Shown here piece after piece: positions 52,272-61,259 of a DNA stretch of 64,000 nucleotides (positions are counted from its first letter, which is position 1; the number at the start of each line of letters is the position of its first letter). The DNA lies in contig JAYPUA010000004.1 of the NCBI GenBank assembly GCA_038133845.1, forward strand, positions 80,890 to 144,889. Reading direction: 5' to 3'. A model generated the notes under the pieces. The model was given only the letters and a program-made list of their open reading frames with translations, ran no database searches and had not been told where the DNA came from. Both the position numbers and the translations under genes were made by a program. This DNA comes from JAYPUA01 sp038133845 (GTDB lineage Bacteria; SAR324; NAC60-12).

Positions 52272-52389
52272 ATTGTGTTTGCCCCCAGGTTTTCTAAACT
52301 GGAAGACCTGTTTGTCCAACGCCTGTTTCCCCTTGGAAGCCGCCTTGTCCAAGACGATCTCTTCAACCTGAAGCCTTTTGGGAACCCTC

Positions 52390-53667
52390 ATGGAAGTTAA
52401 AATTTTTCAAGGCTTTGACGCATTTCAGGAGGTCTTTGCCGCAGAGAGCGAATCCGATGTCTCGGAGGCGGTGCAGAGCATCCTGAAGGCCGTCCGCAAG
52501 CGAGGCGACGACGCGGTTCGAGAATACACGGAGCGCTTTGACGGAGTGGTGCTGGAGCAGTTCCGGGTTGAGGAGAGCGTGATGCAGCAGGCGCTGGAGG
52601 GCCTGGATCCCGAGCTTCGGGAAGTGCTGGAAGAGGCCGCACAGAACATCCGGGACTTTCACGTGCGCCAGCGAAGGCAGAGCGAGCTGGAGTTTCATCC
52701 GGACGGGACCGTGCTCGGCTGGAAGGTCACAGCGGTGGATAGCGCCGGAGTCTACATCCCGGGAGGCCGCGCGGTGTACCCCTCCTCCCTGCTGATGAAC
52801 GTGATTCCCGCCCAGGTCGCCGGAGTCCCTCGGATTGCGATGGTCTCTCCTCCGGGGCGCGACAGCGGGACCCCTCACCCGCTGGTGATGGCCAGCGCTG
52901 CGCTCTGTGGCGTGAATGAGCTGTATGCCCTCGGTGGAGCGCAGTCGGTCGGGGCCTTGGCTTACGGGACCGAGTCGATCCCGAAAGTGGTCAAGATCAC
53001 CGGTCCGGGAAATGCCTATGTCGCCGAGGCCAAGCGTCAGGTCTACGGGCTGGTAGGCATCGACTCGTTTGCCGGCCCCAGCGAGATCCTGATTGTCTGC
53101 GATCAGGCGGATGTCTCGGTCGAGTATCTTGTGCGTGACCTGCTGTCTCAGGCAGAGCACGATCCGGAAGCCGGGGCGATTCTGGTGACCACACACGCTG
53201 CACAGGCGGAGGCCGTCGCCGCGCGACTGAAGGAGCTGGTTCCCACCCTGCCACGCCGGGAGATCATCGAAGCCTCCTTTGCCTCGCGTTCAGCCCTGAT
53301 TGTGGTCCAGGACCTCGACGAGGCCTTCGATGCCTTGAACGAGTTGGCTCCAGAGCACCTGGAGGTCCTCACGCAGAACCCGATGGAGGACCTCGCTCGA
53401 ATCCGCAACGCCGGAGCGATCTTCCTCGGGCCCTACACTCCGGAGCCGGTGGGAGATTACTTTGCCGGACCCAACCACACCCTGCCCACCTCCGGGTGTG
53501 CCAAGTTCTCCTCTCCGCTGGGGGTAGAGGATTTCATCAAGACCAGCTCCGTCCTCCAGTACTCTCCGGAACGTCTCACCCGCCAAGGCCCGGCGATCAT
53601 CCGGTTTGCCGAGGAAGAGCAGCTTTTCGCTCACGCCGAGGCCATCCGGGTTCGGCTCAAATCCTGA
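52390..53667 (+). CDS. hisD: histidinol dehydrogenase
   Basis: A 425-residue zinc enzyme for the last two steps of histidine synthesis (histidinol to histidine). Motifs: AGVYIPGGRAVYPSSLLMNV, ALGGAQSVGALAYGT, the signature KITGPGNAYVAEAKRQV-G-VGIDSFAGPSEILI, AEHDPEAGAILVT, and ELAPEHLEV with the catalytic Glu-His. Other his genes are absent. It is followed by a terminator at 53706. Confidence 0.96.
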   Translation: MEVKIFQGFDAFQEVFAAESESDVSEAVQSILKAVRKRGDDAVREYTERFDGVVLEQFRVEESVMQQALEGLDPELREVLEEAAQNIRDFHVRQRRQSELEFHPDGTVLGWKVTAVDSAGVYIPGGRAVYPSSLLMNVIPAQVAGVPRIAMVSPPGRDSGTPHPLVMASAALCGVNELYALGGAQSVGALAYGTESIPKVVKITGPGNAYVAEAKRQVYGLVGIDSFAGPSEILIVCDQADVSVEYLVRDLLSQAEHDPEAGAILVTTHAAQAEAVAARLKELVPTLPRREIIEASFASRSALIVVQDLDEAFDALNELAPEHLEVLTQNPMEDLARIRNAGAIFLGPYTPEPVGDYFAGPNHTLPTSGCAKFSSPLGVEDFIKTSSVLQYSPERLTRQGPAIIRFAEEEQLFAHAEAIRVRLKS

Positions 53668-53705
53668 CCTCGAAGCCCACTTCCAAACCCGGCCTGGATC
53701 TGCGT

Positions 53706-53725
53706 ACCGCTACGTAAGCGGTTTT
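53706..53725 (+). terminator. intrinsic terminator after hisD
   Basis: ACCGCT-ACGTA-AGCGGT with a following TTT run; a short 6-bp stem 38 bases after the hisD stop. Confidence 0.65.
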
Positions 53726-53823
53726 GCGGATTTGTTGCCCTCCTTGTTTCGGTAGACTGAGTCCGTGGTCTTGCCTCCCAGCAGGCCGCGTTTTCCGTCC
53801 AACCGTCAACCGAAGGGGACTCC

Positions 53824-54462
53824 ATGGGACGATTCAAGACACTCGGATATTTGGTGGCCATCATTGGCGTGGCCTTCCTTCTGGGTTCGGGCTACGCGCT
53901 CACCCAGATCCAGGCCGGATACAAGTCGCTGCAGTCCTTCAGCGCCGCACAGAACGTGCTGCTGTCCTACAATGACCAAGGGGAGTTGATCGACCGCGGA
54001 AAGACCGAAGGGGCCCGGGCGATCATGAGGCTCCTCACAGAGGACTGGGGCTATCCGGTGAGGTCCTCGGAGCTTGACCCGAAAGATCCGCTGGTCAACA
54101 CGGCCTCGGAGTACATGTACCAGATGGCGACCATCGGCTACCATGTGCTACACGGAACCCAGACGATCTCCTTGGAGCAGGATGTGGAATACAAAGGCCA
54201 GGTCTATCCCGCCGGAGTTCATAAATTCCCTGTGGAAGGACGCTACTGGACCGGGTTCGACCGCATGCATCCGCTGGAAGGCCCTGCTCGGGGAATGGCC
54301 TGGTCCGGAACTGCCCACGGCCTGATCGCAGAGTTGGGGGTCGGGACGGTCACCGCCTCCACCCTCGAGCTGGGGCTGGCCGTGACGGCGCTAATTGCCG
54401 GAGTCGGCGGCAGTTTGGTGGTGCTGGGATTGGGGCTGGTCTGGGCGTCCTCGAAGGAGTAA
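53824..54462 (+). CDS. membrane-anchored protein of unknown function
   Basis: A 212-residue protein with one hydrophobic segment at each end (about 8-28 and 182-207) and a polar, presumably extracytoplasmic middle (ITEDWGYPVRSS..., EQDVEYKGQVYPAGVHKFPVEG). I recognise no family. It is monocistronic, bounded by terminators at 53706 and 54497. Reading starts MGRFKTLGYLVAIIG, with AGGGGA before the ATG. Confidence 0.75.
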   Translation: MGRFKTLGYLVAIIGVAFLLGSGYALTQIQAGYKSLQSFSAAQNVLLSYNDQGELIDRGKTEGARAIMRLLTEDWGYPVRSSELDPKDPLVNTASEYMYQMATIGYHVLHGTQTISLEQDVEYKGQVYPAGVHKFPVEGRYWTGFDRMHPLEGPARGMAWSGTAHGLIAELGVGTVTASTLELGLAVTALIAGVGGSLVVLGLGLVWASSKE

Positions 54463-54496
54463 CCTCCCAGGACACTTGAGGCGCTTGAGGCGTGGA

Positions 54497-54533
54497 AGCC
54501 CTGCTTCTCAAGAAGAGGAGCAGGGCTTTTTTT
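54497..54533 (+). terminator. strong intrinsic terminator
   Basis: AGCCCTGCT - 13 bases - AGCAGGGCT followed by six T. A 9-bp perfect stem ending the 212-residue gene; the flanking A-rich side may also serve the convergent outer-membrane gene. Confidence 0.9.
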
Positions 54534-54553
54534 ATGAGAACAGCTCGGTCGGA

Positions 54554-54836
54554 TCAGAAGAGGAACCCGAGCCCCACGGTGGTCAGAGTGTGCTTGCCTT
54601 CGGACTCNNNNNNNNNNNNNNNNNNNNNNNNNNNNNNNNNNNNNNNNNNNNNNNNNNNNNNNNNNNNNNNNNNNNNNNNNNNNNNNNNNNNNNNNNNNNN
54701 NNNNNNNTCCTAGAGACGGATCCTCACTGGAGGTGCTGATGGCGGTGTTGAGGCGGATGCGGCTTTCGGCAAAGAGAGTGCTGGCACCCAGCAGAAAGAG
54801 GGTGGATGAGAGGGCGAGCAGACGTGATGCCTTCAT
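54554..54836 (-). CDS. outer-membrane beta-barrel protein interrupted by assembly gap
   Basis: The visible N-terminal part (from 54836) is a signal peptide MKASRLLALSSTLFLLGAS ending about TLFAE, then RIRLNTAISTSS. The visible C-terminal part, on the other side of the 100-N gap, ends ESEGKHTLTTVGLGFLF with a final Phe as in outer-membrane barrels. The two parts are out of register by one base across the nominal gap, so the gap is not 100 bases if the gene is intact. Most of the barrel is missing. Confidence 0.6.
54608..54707. other. assembly gap (100 N)
   Basis: Exactly 100 N inside the outer-membrane protein gene; true length unknown. Confidence 0.99.
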
Positions 54837-55052
54837 GGTGACTCCATCAAAAATGCAGGGAAAAAATGTTTGGGGGCATCGAGCGTGAGGATGCCCTGAG
54901 GTCTGACCTTTTTTAGGGGATGCATTGCGTGTTCCAAGAGGTCAATTCAGGGGCAGTTCGGGGCAAACCGGTAAAAACCCTTGCCTTTTTTTGGTTATCC
55001 GGGAGAATCGTTCCCGGTTTTTGGACTGTTTTGACTTTTGGAGGAAATCACT

Positions 55053-57014
55053 GTGAGGCCCGTTGGGACATCTGTCCCAGACACCTTCCCCAAGCTGTTG
55101 CTGGAGCATGCGCAACAGCGAGGGACACGCCCGGCATATCGCGAAAAAGACCTGGGAATTTGGCAGACGTGGACCTGGTCGGAGACCAAGGAGGCGATCT
55201 TGCGTCTGGCTGCTGGAATGAAGTCCATGGGATTGCGTCGAGGAGACGCGGTCGCGATCGTCGGGGACAACCGACCCCACCTCTACTGGGCGATTGTCGC
55301 CGCCCAGGCCGTAGGCGCCCTGCCGGTGCCGCTCTATCAAGACTCTGTTGCCGAAGAGATGATCCACGTCCTCACCAACGCGGACGTGCGCTTTGCCGTG
55401 GTTGAGGATCAGGAGCAGACGGACAAGATGCTCGAAATCCGGGATCGTTGTCCGATGCTGGAGGCGGTGATCTACAACGATTCTCGCGGGATGCGGCATT
55501 ACGACCAGCCGATCCTGCACCTGTACGAGAGCGTCCAGGAGAAAGGCGCAGCCTACCTCCGGGAGCATCCGGGAGAGTTGGAGGCCGACATCGCGCAGGG
55601 GAAGTCCGAGGACATTGCCATCCTGCTCTACACCTCCGGAACCACCGGGCTGCCCAAGGGCGTGTCTCTGAGCTTCGGCAACCTGATCTTCAGCGGAGAG
55701 GTGGGCCGAGACTTCGACCAACTCACCGATCAGGAGGAGACTCTGGCCTATCTGCCCATGGCCTGGGTAGGAGACAACGTCTTCTCCATTGGGCAGGCCT
55801 ACGTCGCCGGCTTCTGCGTCAACTGCCCGGAGAGTCCGGAGACCGTGCTCACCGACTTGCGGGAAATCGGCCCGACCTACTACTTTGCGCCCCCTTCGGT
55901 CTATGAGCGCATGCTCACCCAGGTGATGATCCGCATCGAAGACGCGGGCGCGTTGAAGCAGTGGCTCTTCAACACCTTCATGGCGGTGGCGCGCCGTTGC
56001 GGCACGGACATCCTTGACGGCAAATCCGTCTCTGCCTCCGACCGGCTGCTTTATGCCTTGGGCGAGCTTTGTGTTTACGGGCCGCTGAAGAACGTGCTCG
56101 GTCTGAGCCGCATCCGGGTGGCCTACACGGCCGGAGAGGCCATTGGTCCGGAGCTGTTCGCCTTCTTCCGCTCGCTCGGGATCAACATCAAACAACTCTA
56201 TGGACAGACGGAGGCCTCGGTCTTCATCTGCGCCCAGCCCAACGGTCAGGTGCGCTCCGACACCGTGGGGCCGCCGACTCCGGGAGTCGAGGTGCGCATT
56301 GATGACTCTGGTGAGGTGTTCTACCGCAGCCCCGGAGTCTTTCAGGCGTATCACAAGAACCCGGAAGCGACCGCCAAGACCAAGTCTGAAGACAACTGGG
56401 TGGCTACCGGGGATGCCGGATTCTTCGACAACGAGGGGCACCTGAAGATCATCGACCGCGTCAAGGACGTGGGCCGCATGAGCGACAGCTCCCTCTTTGC
56501 CCCCAAGTACATCGAGAACAAGCTCAAGTTCTTCGCCTTCATCAAGCATGTCGTCTGCTTCGGTGACGGCCGGGAGTATGCCACCGCCTTCATCAACATC
56601 GACCTCAACGCTGTGGGGAACTGGGCCGAGCGCCGCGGGCTGGCCTACTCCGGATTCACCGACCTCTCGGCCCGCACGGAAGTCTACGACCTGATTCAGG
56701 AGTGTGTGGAGTCCGTGAACGCGGACCTCGCCCGTGACGAGAAGCTGCGCAACTCCCAGATCGCCCGCTTCCTGCTGCTTCACAAGGAGTTGGACGCTGA
56801 CGATGGCGAGTTGACCCGCACCAGCAAGGTGCGGCGCAACATCATCGACGAGCGCTACGGACCCCTGATTGCCGCGCTCTACGACCCCAGCCAGGACCAC
56901 TGCCAAATCGAGGCTCAGATCACTTTTGAGGACGGGCGCAAGGGCACCATCCGAGCAGACCTGGCGATTCGCGACTGCAAGCGCGTGACCGAGTCGGTGA
57001 AGGCGGCCGCATGA
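55053..57014 (+). CDS. long-chain-type acyl-CoA synthetase (AMP-forming)
   Basis: A 653-residue ANL ligase of the long-chain/fadD15-like branch. AMP-binding loop LYTSGTTGLPKG, LPMAW, YGQTEAS, TGDAGFFDNEGHLKIIDRVKD and the C-terminal region without the classical Lys motif at the very end. It is the first gene of an operon with a complete branched-chain-type ABC importer, and its stop overlaps livG (ATGA). The transported substrate should therefore be a carboxylic acid that is activated on entry. GGAGG lies 8 bases before the GTG at 55053; a TTG five codons earlier is less well placed. Confidence 0.9.
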   Translation: MRPVGTSVPDTFPKLLLEHAQQRGTRPAYREKDLGIWQTWTWSETKEAILRLAAGMKSMGLRRGDAVAIVGDNRPHLYWAIVAAQAVGALPVPLYQDSVAEEMIHVLTNADVRFAVVEDQEQTDKMLEIRDRCPMLEAVIYNDSRGMRHYDQPILHLYESVQEKGAAYLREHPGELEADIAQGKSEDIAILLYTSGTTGLPKGVSLSFGNLIFSGEVGRDFDQLTDQEETLAYLPMAWVGDNVFSIGQAYVAGFCVNCPESPETVLTDLREIGPTYYFAPPSVYERMLTQVMIRIEDAGALKQWLFNTFMAVARRCGTDILDGKSVSASDRLLYALGELCVYGPLKNVLGLSRIRVAYTAGEAIGPELFAFFRSLGINIKQLYGQTEASVFICAQPNGQVRSDTVGPPTPGVEVRIDDSGEVFYRSPGVFQAYHKNPEATAKTKSEDNWVATGDAGFFDNEGHLKIIDRVKDVGRMSDSSLFAPKYIENKLKFFAFIKHVVCFGDGREYATAFINIDLNAVGNWAERRGLAYSGFTDLSARTEVYDLIQECVESVNADLARDEKLRNSQIARFLLLHKELDADDGELTRTSKVRRNIIDERYGPLIAALYDPSQDHCQIEAQITFEDGRKGTIRADLAIRDCKRVTESVKAAA

Positions 57015-57805
57015 GCGAACGGAGGCACCCAATCGGAGAACAGCTGCTGAGCGTGGACCACATCAGCCTCTCTTTTGGCGGCGTCAAGGCGCTCTCAGAC
57101 ATCAGCCTGTACGTCAAGGAACACGAGATCTTTTCCATCATCGGCCCCAACGGCGCCGGGAAGACCTCGATGCTCAATGTCATCAACGGCTTCTACCATC
57201 CGCAAGAAGGCGAAATCACCTTCCGGGGAGTGCACCGGAAGCGGATGCGCCCCTACGAGGCGGCCAAGCAGGGCATCGCCCGGACCTTTCAGAACGTGGC
57301 CCTCTTCAAGGGCATGAGCACCCTGGACAACCTGATGTCCGGACGCTTGCTGAAGATGCACAAAAACATCTTCTGGCAGGCGCTACACCTGGGACCAGCC
57401 CGAGAAGAGGAGTTGCAGCACCGAGAGAAGGTGGAGGAGATCATTGACTTCCTGGAGATTCAGGCAATCCGCAAGGTCCCGGTCGGGCGCTTGCCCTACG
57501 GCCTGCAGAAGCGGGTCGAGCTGGGACGGGCTCTGGCGATGGAACCGGACCTGCTCTTGCTGGATGAGCCAATGGCCGGGATGAACCTGGAAGAGAAGCA
57601 GGACATGTGTCGCTTCATCCTCGATATCAACGAAGAGTACGGGACCACCATGATCCTGATTGAGCACGACATGGGCGTGGTCATGGACATCTCCGACCGG
57701 GTCGCAGTCCTCGATTACGGAAGGAAGATCGCGGATGGGCCTCCGGATGAGGTCCGCGCCAACCAGGAAGTCATCGACGCCTATCTGGGCGTGAGTCACG
57801 ACTGA
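57011..57805 (+). CDS. livG: branched-chain-type ABC transporter ATPase LivG
   Basis: A 264-residue ATPase. Walker A GPNGAGKTS, signature region LPYGLQKRVELGRAL, Walker B LLLDEPMAGM, and IEHDMGVVMDISDRVAVLDYGRKIADG at the end, all typical of LivG. It pairs with LivF on the LivH/LivM pore. Coupled to the ligase through ATGA. Confidence 0.93.
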   Translation: MSERRHPIGEQLLSVDHISLSFGGVKALSDISLYVKEHEIFSIIGPNGAGKTSMLNVINGFYHPQEGEITFRGVHRKRMRPYEAAKQGIARTFQNVALFKGMSTLDNLMSGRLLKMHKNIFWQALHLGPAREEELQHREKVEEIIDFLEIQAIRKVPVGRLPYGLQKRVELGRALAMEPDLLLLDEPMAGMNLEEKQDMCRFILDINEEYGTTMILIEHDMGVVMDISDRVAVLDYGRKIADGPPDEVRANQEVIDAYLGVSHD

Positions 57806-57821
57806 GGCCCAACGGAGAGAC

Positions 57822-58751
57822 ATGGACCTGCTTTTTTTCTCGGAAACCTTGATCAGTGGCCTGATGGCAGGCGTGATGTACGCGCTGGTGGCGCTGGGGT
57901 TTGTCCTGATCTTCAAGGCGTCCGGAGTGTTCAACTTCGCCCAGGGCGTCCTCTGCCTGTTTGCCGCACTGGCGCTTTACGACTTCATCTCTGAAGATGG
58001 CTGGGTGTATCAACTTTTCGGGTTCGCCCTGCCCGTGTGGCTTGGGATTTTGCTGACGATCGGGGTGATGATTGCCGTGGCTTGGCTGATTGAGCGCCTG
58101 GTGTTGCGTCACTTGGTCAATCAGGATCCGATCATCCTCTTCATGGCAACCATCGGGTTGGCTTACGTACTGGAAGGCGTCGGAGACATCCTGTTTGGTT
58201 CGGACGTCAAGCCTCTGGACATCGGGATTCCTCAAGGGGCCTCGGACTACCTGCTGGACCACCACAACCTGTACATCGAGAAGCTGGAGGTTGTCGCCGC
58301 GGTGACTGCCGCGGTGCTGGTGGCGGTGCTGGCCACGTTTTTCCAGAAAACCCGGATCGGGCGGGCCCTGCGGGCCGTCGCAGACGACCATCAGGCCGCG
58401 CTGTCGGTCGGCATCTCCCTCAACACCATCTGGGTGATTGTCTGGTCGGTGGCCGGGATCGTTGCCCTTGTGGCCGGGATCATGTGGGGCTCCAAGTCCG
58501 GAGTTCAGTTTTCGCTCTCGCTGATTGCCCTCAAGGCGCTGCCGGTGCTCATTCTGGGCGGGTTCACTTCGGTCCCCGGAGCAATCGTCGGGGGGTTGAT
58601 CATTGGTGTGGGAGAGAAGGTTGCCGAGATCTATGCTGGGCCTTTGGTGGGAGGAGCCATCGAAAACTGGTTTGCCTACATGCTCGCGTTGGTGTTCCTG
58701 CTGTTTCGTCCGCAGGGGCTGTTTGGAGAGCGGATCATTGAGCGGGTGTGA
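57822..58751 (+). CDS. livH: branched-chain-type ABC transporter permease LivH
   Basis: A 309-residue inner-membrane permease, about eight hydrophobic segments. Family marks: GVMYALVALGFVLIFKASGVFNFAQG near the start, GRALRAVADDHQAALSVGI in the EAA-like loop and GGFTSVPGAIVGGLIIGV late. GGAGAGAC precedes the ATG; the next gene follows after 3 bases. Confidence 0.93.
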   Translation: MDLLFFSETLISGLMAGVMYALVALGFVLIFKASGVFNFAQGVLCLFAALALYDFISEDGWVYQLFGFALPVWLGILLTIGVMIAVAWLIERLVLRHLVNQDPIILFMATIGLAYVLEGVGDILFGSDVKPLDIGIPQGASDYLLDHHNLYIEKLEVVAAVTAAVLVAVLATFFQKTRIGRALRAVADDHQAALSVGISLNTIWVIVWSVAGIVALVAGIMWGSKSGVQFSLSLIALKALPVLILGGFTSVPGAIVGGLIIGVGEKVAEIYAGPLVGGAIENWFAYMLALVFLLFRPQGLFGERIIERV

Positions 58752-58754
58752 GTC

Positions 58755-59831
58755 ATGATTTATCGAGAAGCCGGACAGTTCAAATCCACCTACGCGGACG
58801 ATCAGGCGATCTTTCCGATCCGACAGGATCGCATCTCGCTCACGATCTTCGGCCTCCTGGCCTTCCTGGGAGTGCCGATGGTCATCGACGACTACTGGGC
58901 CAACGCCGTGTTCATCCCCTTGCTGGTGTTCACGCTGGCCGCGCTGGGGCTGAACATCCTCATCGGCTACTGTGGCCAACTCAGTCTGGGGACCGGAGCC
59001 TTCATGGCCGTCGGGGCCTATGCGACCTACAAGCTGATGACCGCCTTTCCGGACCTGAACTTCATCATCATCGTCGTCCTGTCCGGGTTTGTGACCGCCG
59101 GGGTGGGGGTACTGTTCGGGCTGCCTTCCTTGCGGATCAAGGGCTTTTACCTGGCTGTGGCCACGCTGGCGGCTCAGTTCTTCCTCGTGTGGCTGTTCAA
59201 CAAGGTCGGCTGGTTCTTCAACTACAACGCCACCGGGCAGATCAACGCGACCCGGATGGAAGTGTTTGGCGTTCAGATTACCGGCCCGGAGGCCACCCCG
59301 ACCTCCCGGTACCTGTTCTGTCTGCTCTTTACCGTCGTCTTTGCGCTGGTGGCCAAGAACCTGGTCCGGGGACGAATTGGGCGCTCGTGGATGGCCATCC
59401 GGGACATGGACATTGCGGCCGAGCTGATCGGGATTCGCCCGTTGCACACCAAGTTGCTGGCGTTTGCGGTCAGTTCGTTTTACGTTGGAATGGCCGGTTC
59501 CCTCTACTTCTCAGTCTGGCTGGGAGCGGCGGAAGTCACGGAAGCGTTCAGCATCAACCAGTCCTTCTACGTCCTGTTCATGGTGATCATTGGAGGCCTC
59601 GGAACGATCCTGGGTTCCTTCCTCGGGGCGGCCTTCATGGTCCTCATGCCGATCTTGCTGAAGAACTTCATGGTCGGCGGGATTGGCGTGGAGGTGGTCA
59701 CCGCAAAGCACGTTGAGATCATGGTGATGGGCATCCTGATCGTAACGTTCCTGATCCTGGAGCCTCACGGCCTTGCCCGGCTCTGGCAGATCATGAAAGA
59801 AAAGCTCCGGCTCTGGCCTTTCCCTTATTGA
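58755..59831 (+). CDS. livM: branched-chain-type ABC transporter permease LivM
   Basis: A 358-residue inner-membrane permease, partner of LivH. LGLNILIGYCGQLSLGTGAFMAVGAY, GRSWMAIRDMDIAAELIGI and IIGGLGTILGSFLGA are the conserved loops. The N-terminal 30 residues are polar, as often in this family. Confidence 0.93.
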   Translation: MIYREAGQFKSTYADDQAIFPIRQDRISLTIFGLLAFLGVPMVIDDYWANAVFIPLLVFTLAALGLNILIGYCGQLSLGTGAFMAVGAYATYKLMTAFPDLNFIIIVVLSGFVTAGVGVLFGLPSLRIKGFYLAVATLAAQFFLVWLFNKVGWFFNYNATGQINATRMEVFGVQITGPEATPTSRYLFCLLFTVVFALVAKNLVRGRIGRSWMAIRDMDIAAELIGIRPLHTKLLAFAVSSFYVGMAGSLYFSVWLGAAEVTEAFSINQSFYVLFMVIIGGLGTILGSFLGAAFMVLMPILLKNFMVGGIGVEVVTAKHVEIMVMGILIVTFLILEPHGLARLWQIMKEKLRLWPFPY

Positions 59832-59872
59832 GAAAGACCAAGGAGCGCAAACCTCAAAGGAGAGAAATTCAA

Positions 59873-61198
59873 ATGAGTCTCAAGCAGCGATTCCTGCGGA
59901 CGGCCTTGGCGGTCGCCACCCTTCCGCTGGCCTTGGCCAGTGCCCAGGCATACGAACTGGTGGTTCCCAGCCTGGACTACCGAACCGGACCCTACGCACC
60001 TAACGGAATTCCGGTGGCCAACGGCTTTGCCGATTACTTCACTCTGCTTAACGAGCGTGATGGAGGAATCAACGGGGTCCCAGTCAAGCTGGTGCCCTGC
60101 GAGACCGCCTACAACACGCAGCAAGGGGTGGAGTGCTACGAGAACACCAAGAACACGGCACCGTCCGGCGCTCTGGTGTACAACCCGCTCTCAACCGGGA
60201 TTACCTACCAGCTCATTCCCAAGGCCAGCGTGGATCAGATCCCGGTCCTTTCTCTGGGATACGGTCGAACCTCTGCGGCCAACGGGAAGGTCTTCCCCTG
60301 GGTCTTCAACTTCCCTGGAACCTACTGGGACGGTGCTTCGATCTTCATCAAGTACATCGGTCAGCAAGAAGGCGGGATGAGCAACCTCAAGGGCAAGAAG
60401 ATCGCCCTGGTGTATCACAACTCCGCTTACGGGAAAGAGCCGATCCGCACGCTGGAAGCGCTCTCTGCAAAGCACGGCTTCAGCCTGCAGTTGCTCCCAG
60501 TCGACCATCCCGGACAGGAGCAGAAGGCAACCTGGTTGCAGGTCCGCCGCGAGCGCCCGGACTGGGTGTTGATGTGGGGCTGGGGAGTGATGAACCAGGT
60601 GGCCATCAAGGAGGCCTCTTCGGTCCGCTACCCGATGGATCGCTTCATCGGAATCTGGTGGTCTGGTTCGGAGAACGACGTACTTCCGGCCGGAAACTCT
60701 GCGGACGGCTACCTCGCCGGTGCCTTCACCGCACCCCGCCGCGACTTCCCCTTGTTCGATGAAATCCGGACCAGGGTCTACGATGCCGGCAAGGGTGCAG
60801 GAGAGAAGGACCGCGTGGGTGAGGTGCTCTACGGACGTGGTGTCCTGCAGGCCGTCTATGTCGCCGAGGCCATTCGCAAGGCCATGGACATTCACGGCAC
60901 CAAGGAAATCCGAGGTGTCCACATGCGAGATGGTCTCGAGCAACTGGAGATCACCGCCGGACGCTGGTCGGAGCTGGGACTTCCCGGCTTTGCCTCCGCT
61001 CTGAAGGTGACCTGTGAAAACCACGCTGGACCGCGCCAAGCGGCCATCCAGCAGTGGGATGCCAAAGCCAAGCAGTGGAACCTGGTCACAGACTTCATGA
61101 GCCCGGATCTGGCTGTGGTTGACGCTCTGATTGAGGAGGACTCCATGGCCTTTGCCAAGGAGAACGGCATCACGCCGCGCAACGGTTGCGCCCTCTGA
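59873..61198 (+). CDS. ABC transporter substrate-binding protein (Peripla_BP_6)
   Basis: A 441-residue periplasmic binding protein of the amino-acid/amide/aromatic acid group. Signal peptide about 25 residues ending at SAQA. Mature YELVVPSLDYRTGPYAPNGIPVANGFADYF, then NERDGGINGVPVKLVPCETAYN and KGKKIALVYHNSAYGKEP. The Cys pair C (VPCE) and C (VECYE) may form a disulfide. AAAGGAG precedes the ATG. Same operon as the ligase; ligand unknown, probably a hydrophobic carboxylate. Confidence 0.9.
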   Translation: MSLKQRFLRTALAVATLPLALASAQAYELVVPSLDYRTGPYAPNGIPVANGFADYFTLLNERDGGINGVPVKLVPCETAYNTQQGVECYENTKNTAPSGALVYNPLSTGITYQLIPKASVDQIPVLSLGYGRTSAANGKVFPWVFNFPGTYWDGASIFIKYIGQQEGGMSNLKGKKIALVYHNSAYGKEPIRTLEALSAKHGFSLQLLPVDHPGQEQKATWLQVRRERPDWVLMWGWGVMNQVAIKEASSVRYPMDRFIGIWWSGSENDVLPAGNSADGYLAGAFTAPRRDFPLFDEIRTRVYDAGKGAGEKDRVGEVLYGRGVLQAVYVAEAIRKAMDIHGTKEIRGVHMRDGLEQLEITAGRWSELGLPGFASALKVTCENHAGPRQAAIQQWDAKAKQWNLVTDFMSPDLAVVDALIEEDSMAFAKENGITPRNGCAL

Positions 61199-61206
61199 TT
61201 TTCATT

Positions 61207-61232
61207 CCCGGAGAGAGGCTTCTCTCTCCGGG
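61207..61232 (+). terminator. hairpin between binding protein and livF
   Basis: CCCGGAGAGAG-GCTT-CTCTCTCCGGG, a perfect 11-bp stem without T-run. In such operons it is more likely an RNA-stabilising or partial-termination structure that raises the binding-protein mRNA over downstream livF. Confidence 0.6.
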
Positions 61233-61259
61233 CCCTCCTCCCCCATTTCCTGAAATCTC

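Noticed and set aside
54942..57032. 696-residue minus-strand reading frame opposite the acyl-CoA ligase
   Set aside because: Antisense shadow of a well-supported ligase gene; no family features.
57771..59447. 558-residue minus-strand reading frame opposite livH-livM
   Set aside because: Low-complexity His/Asp/Gln-rich shadow of two permease genes.
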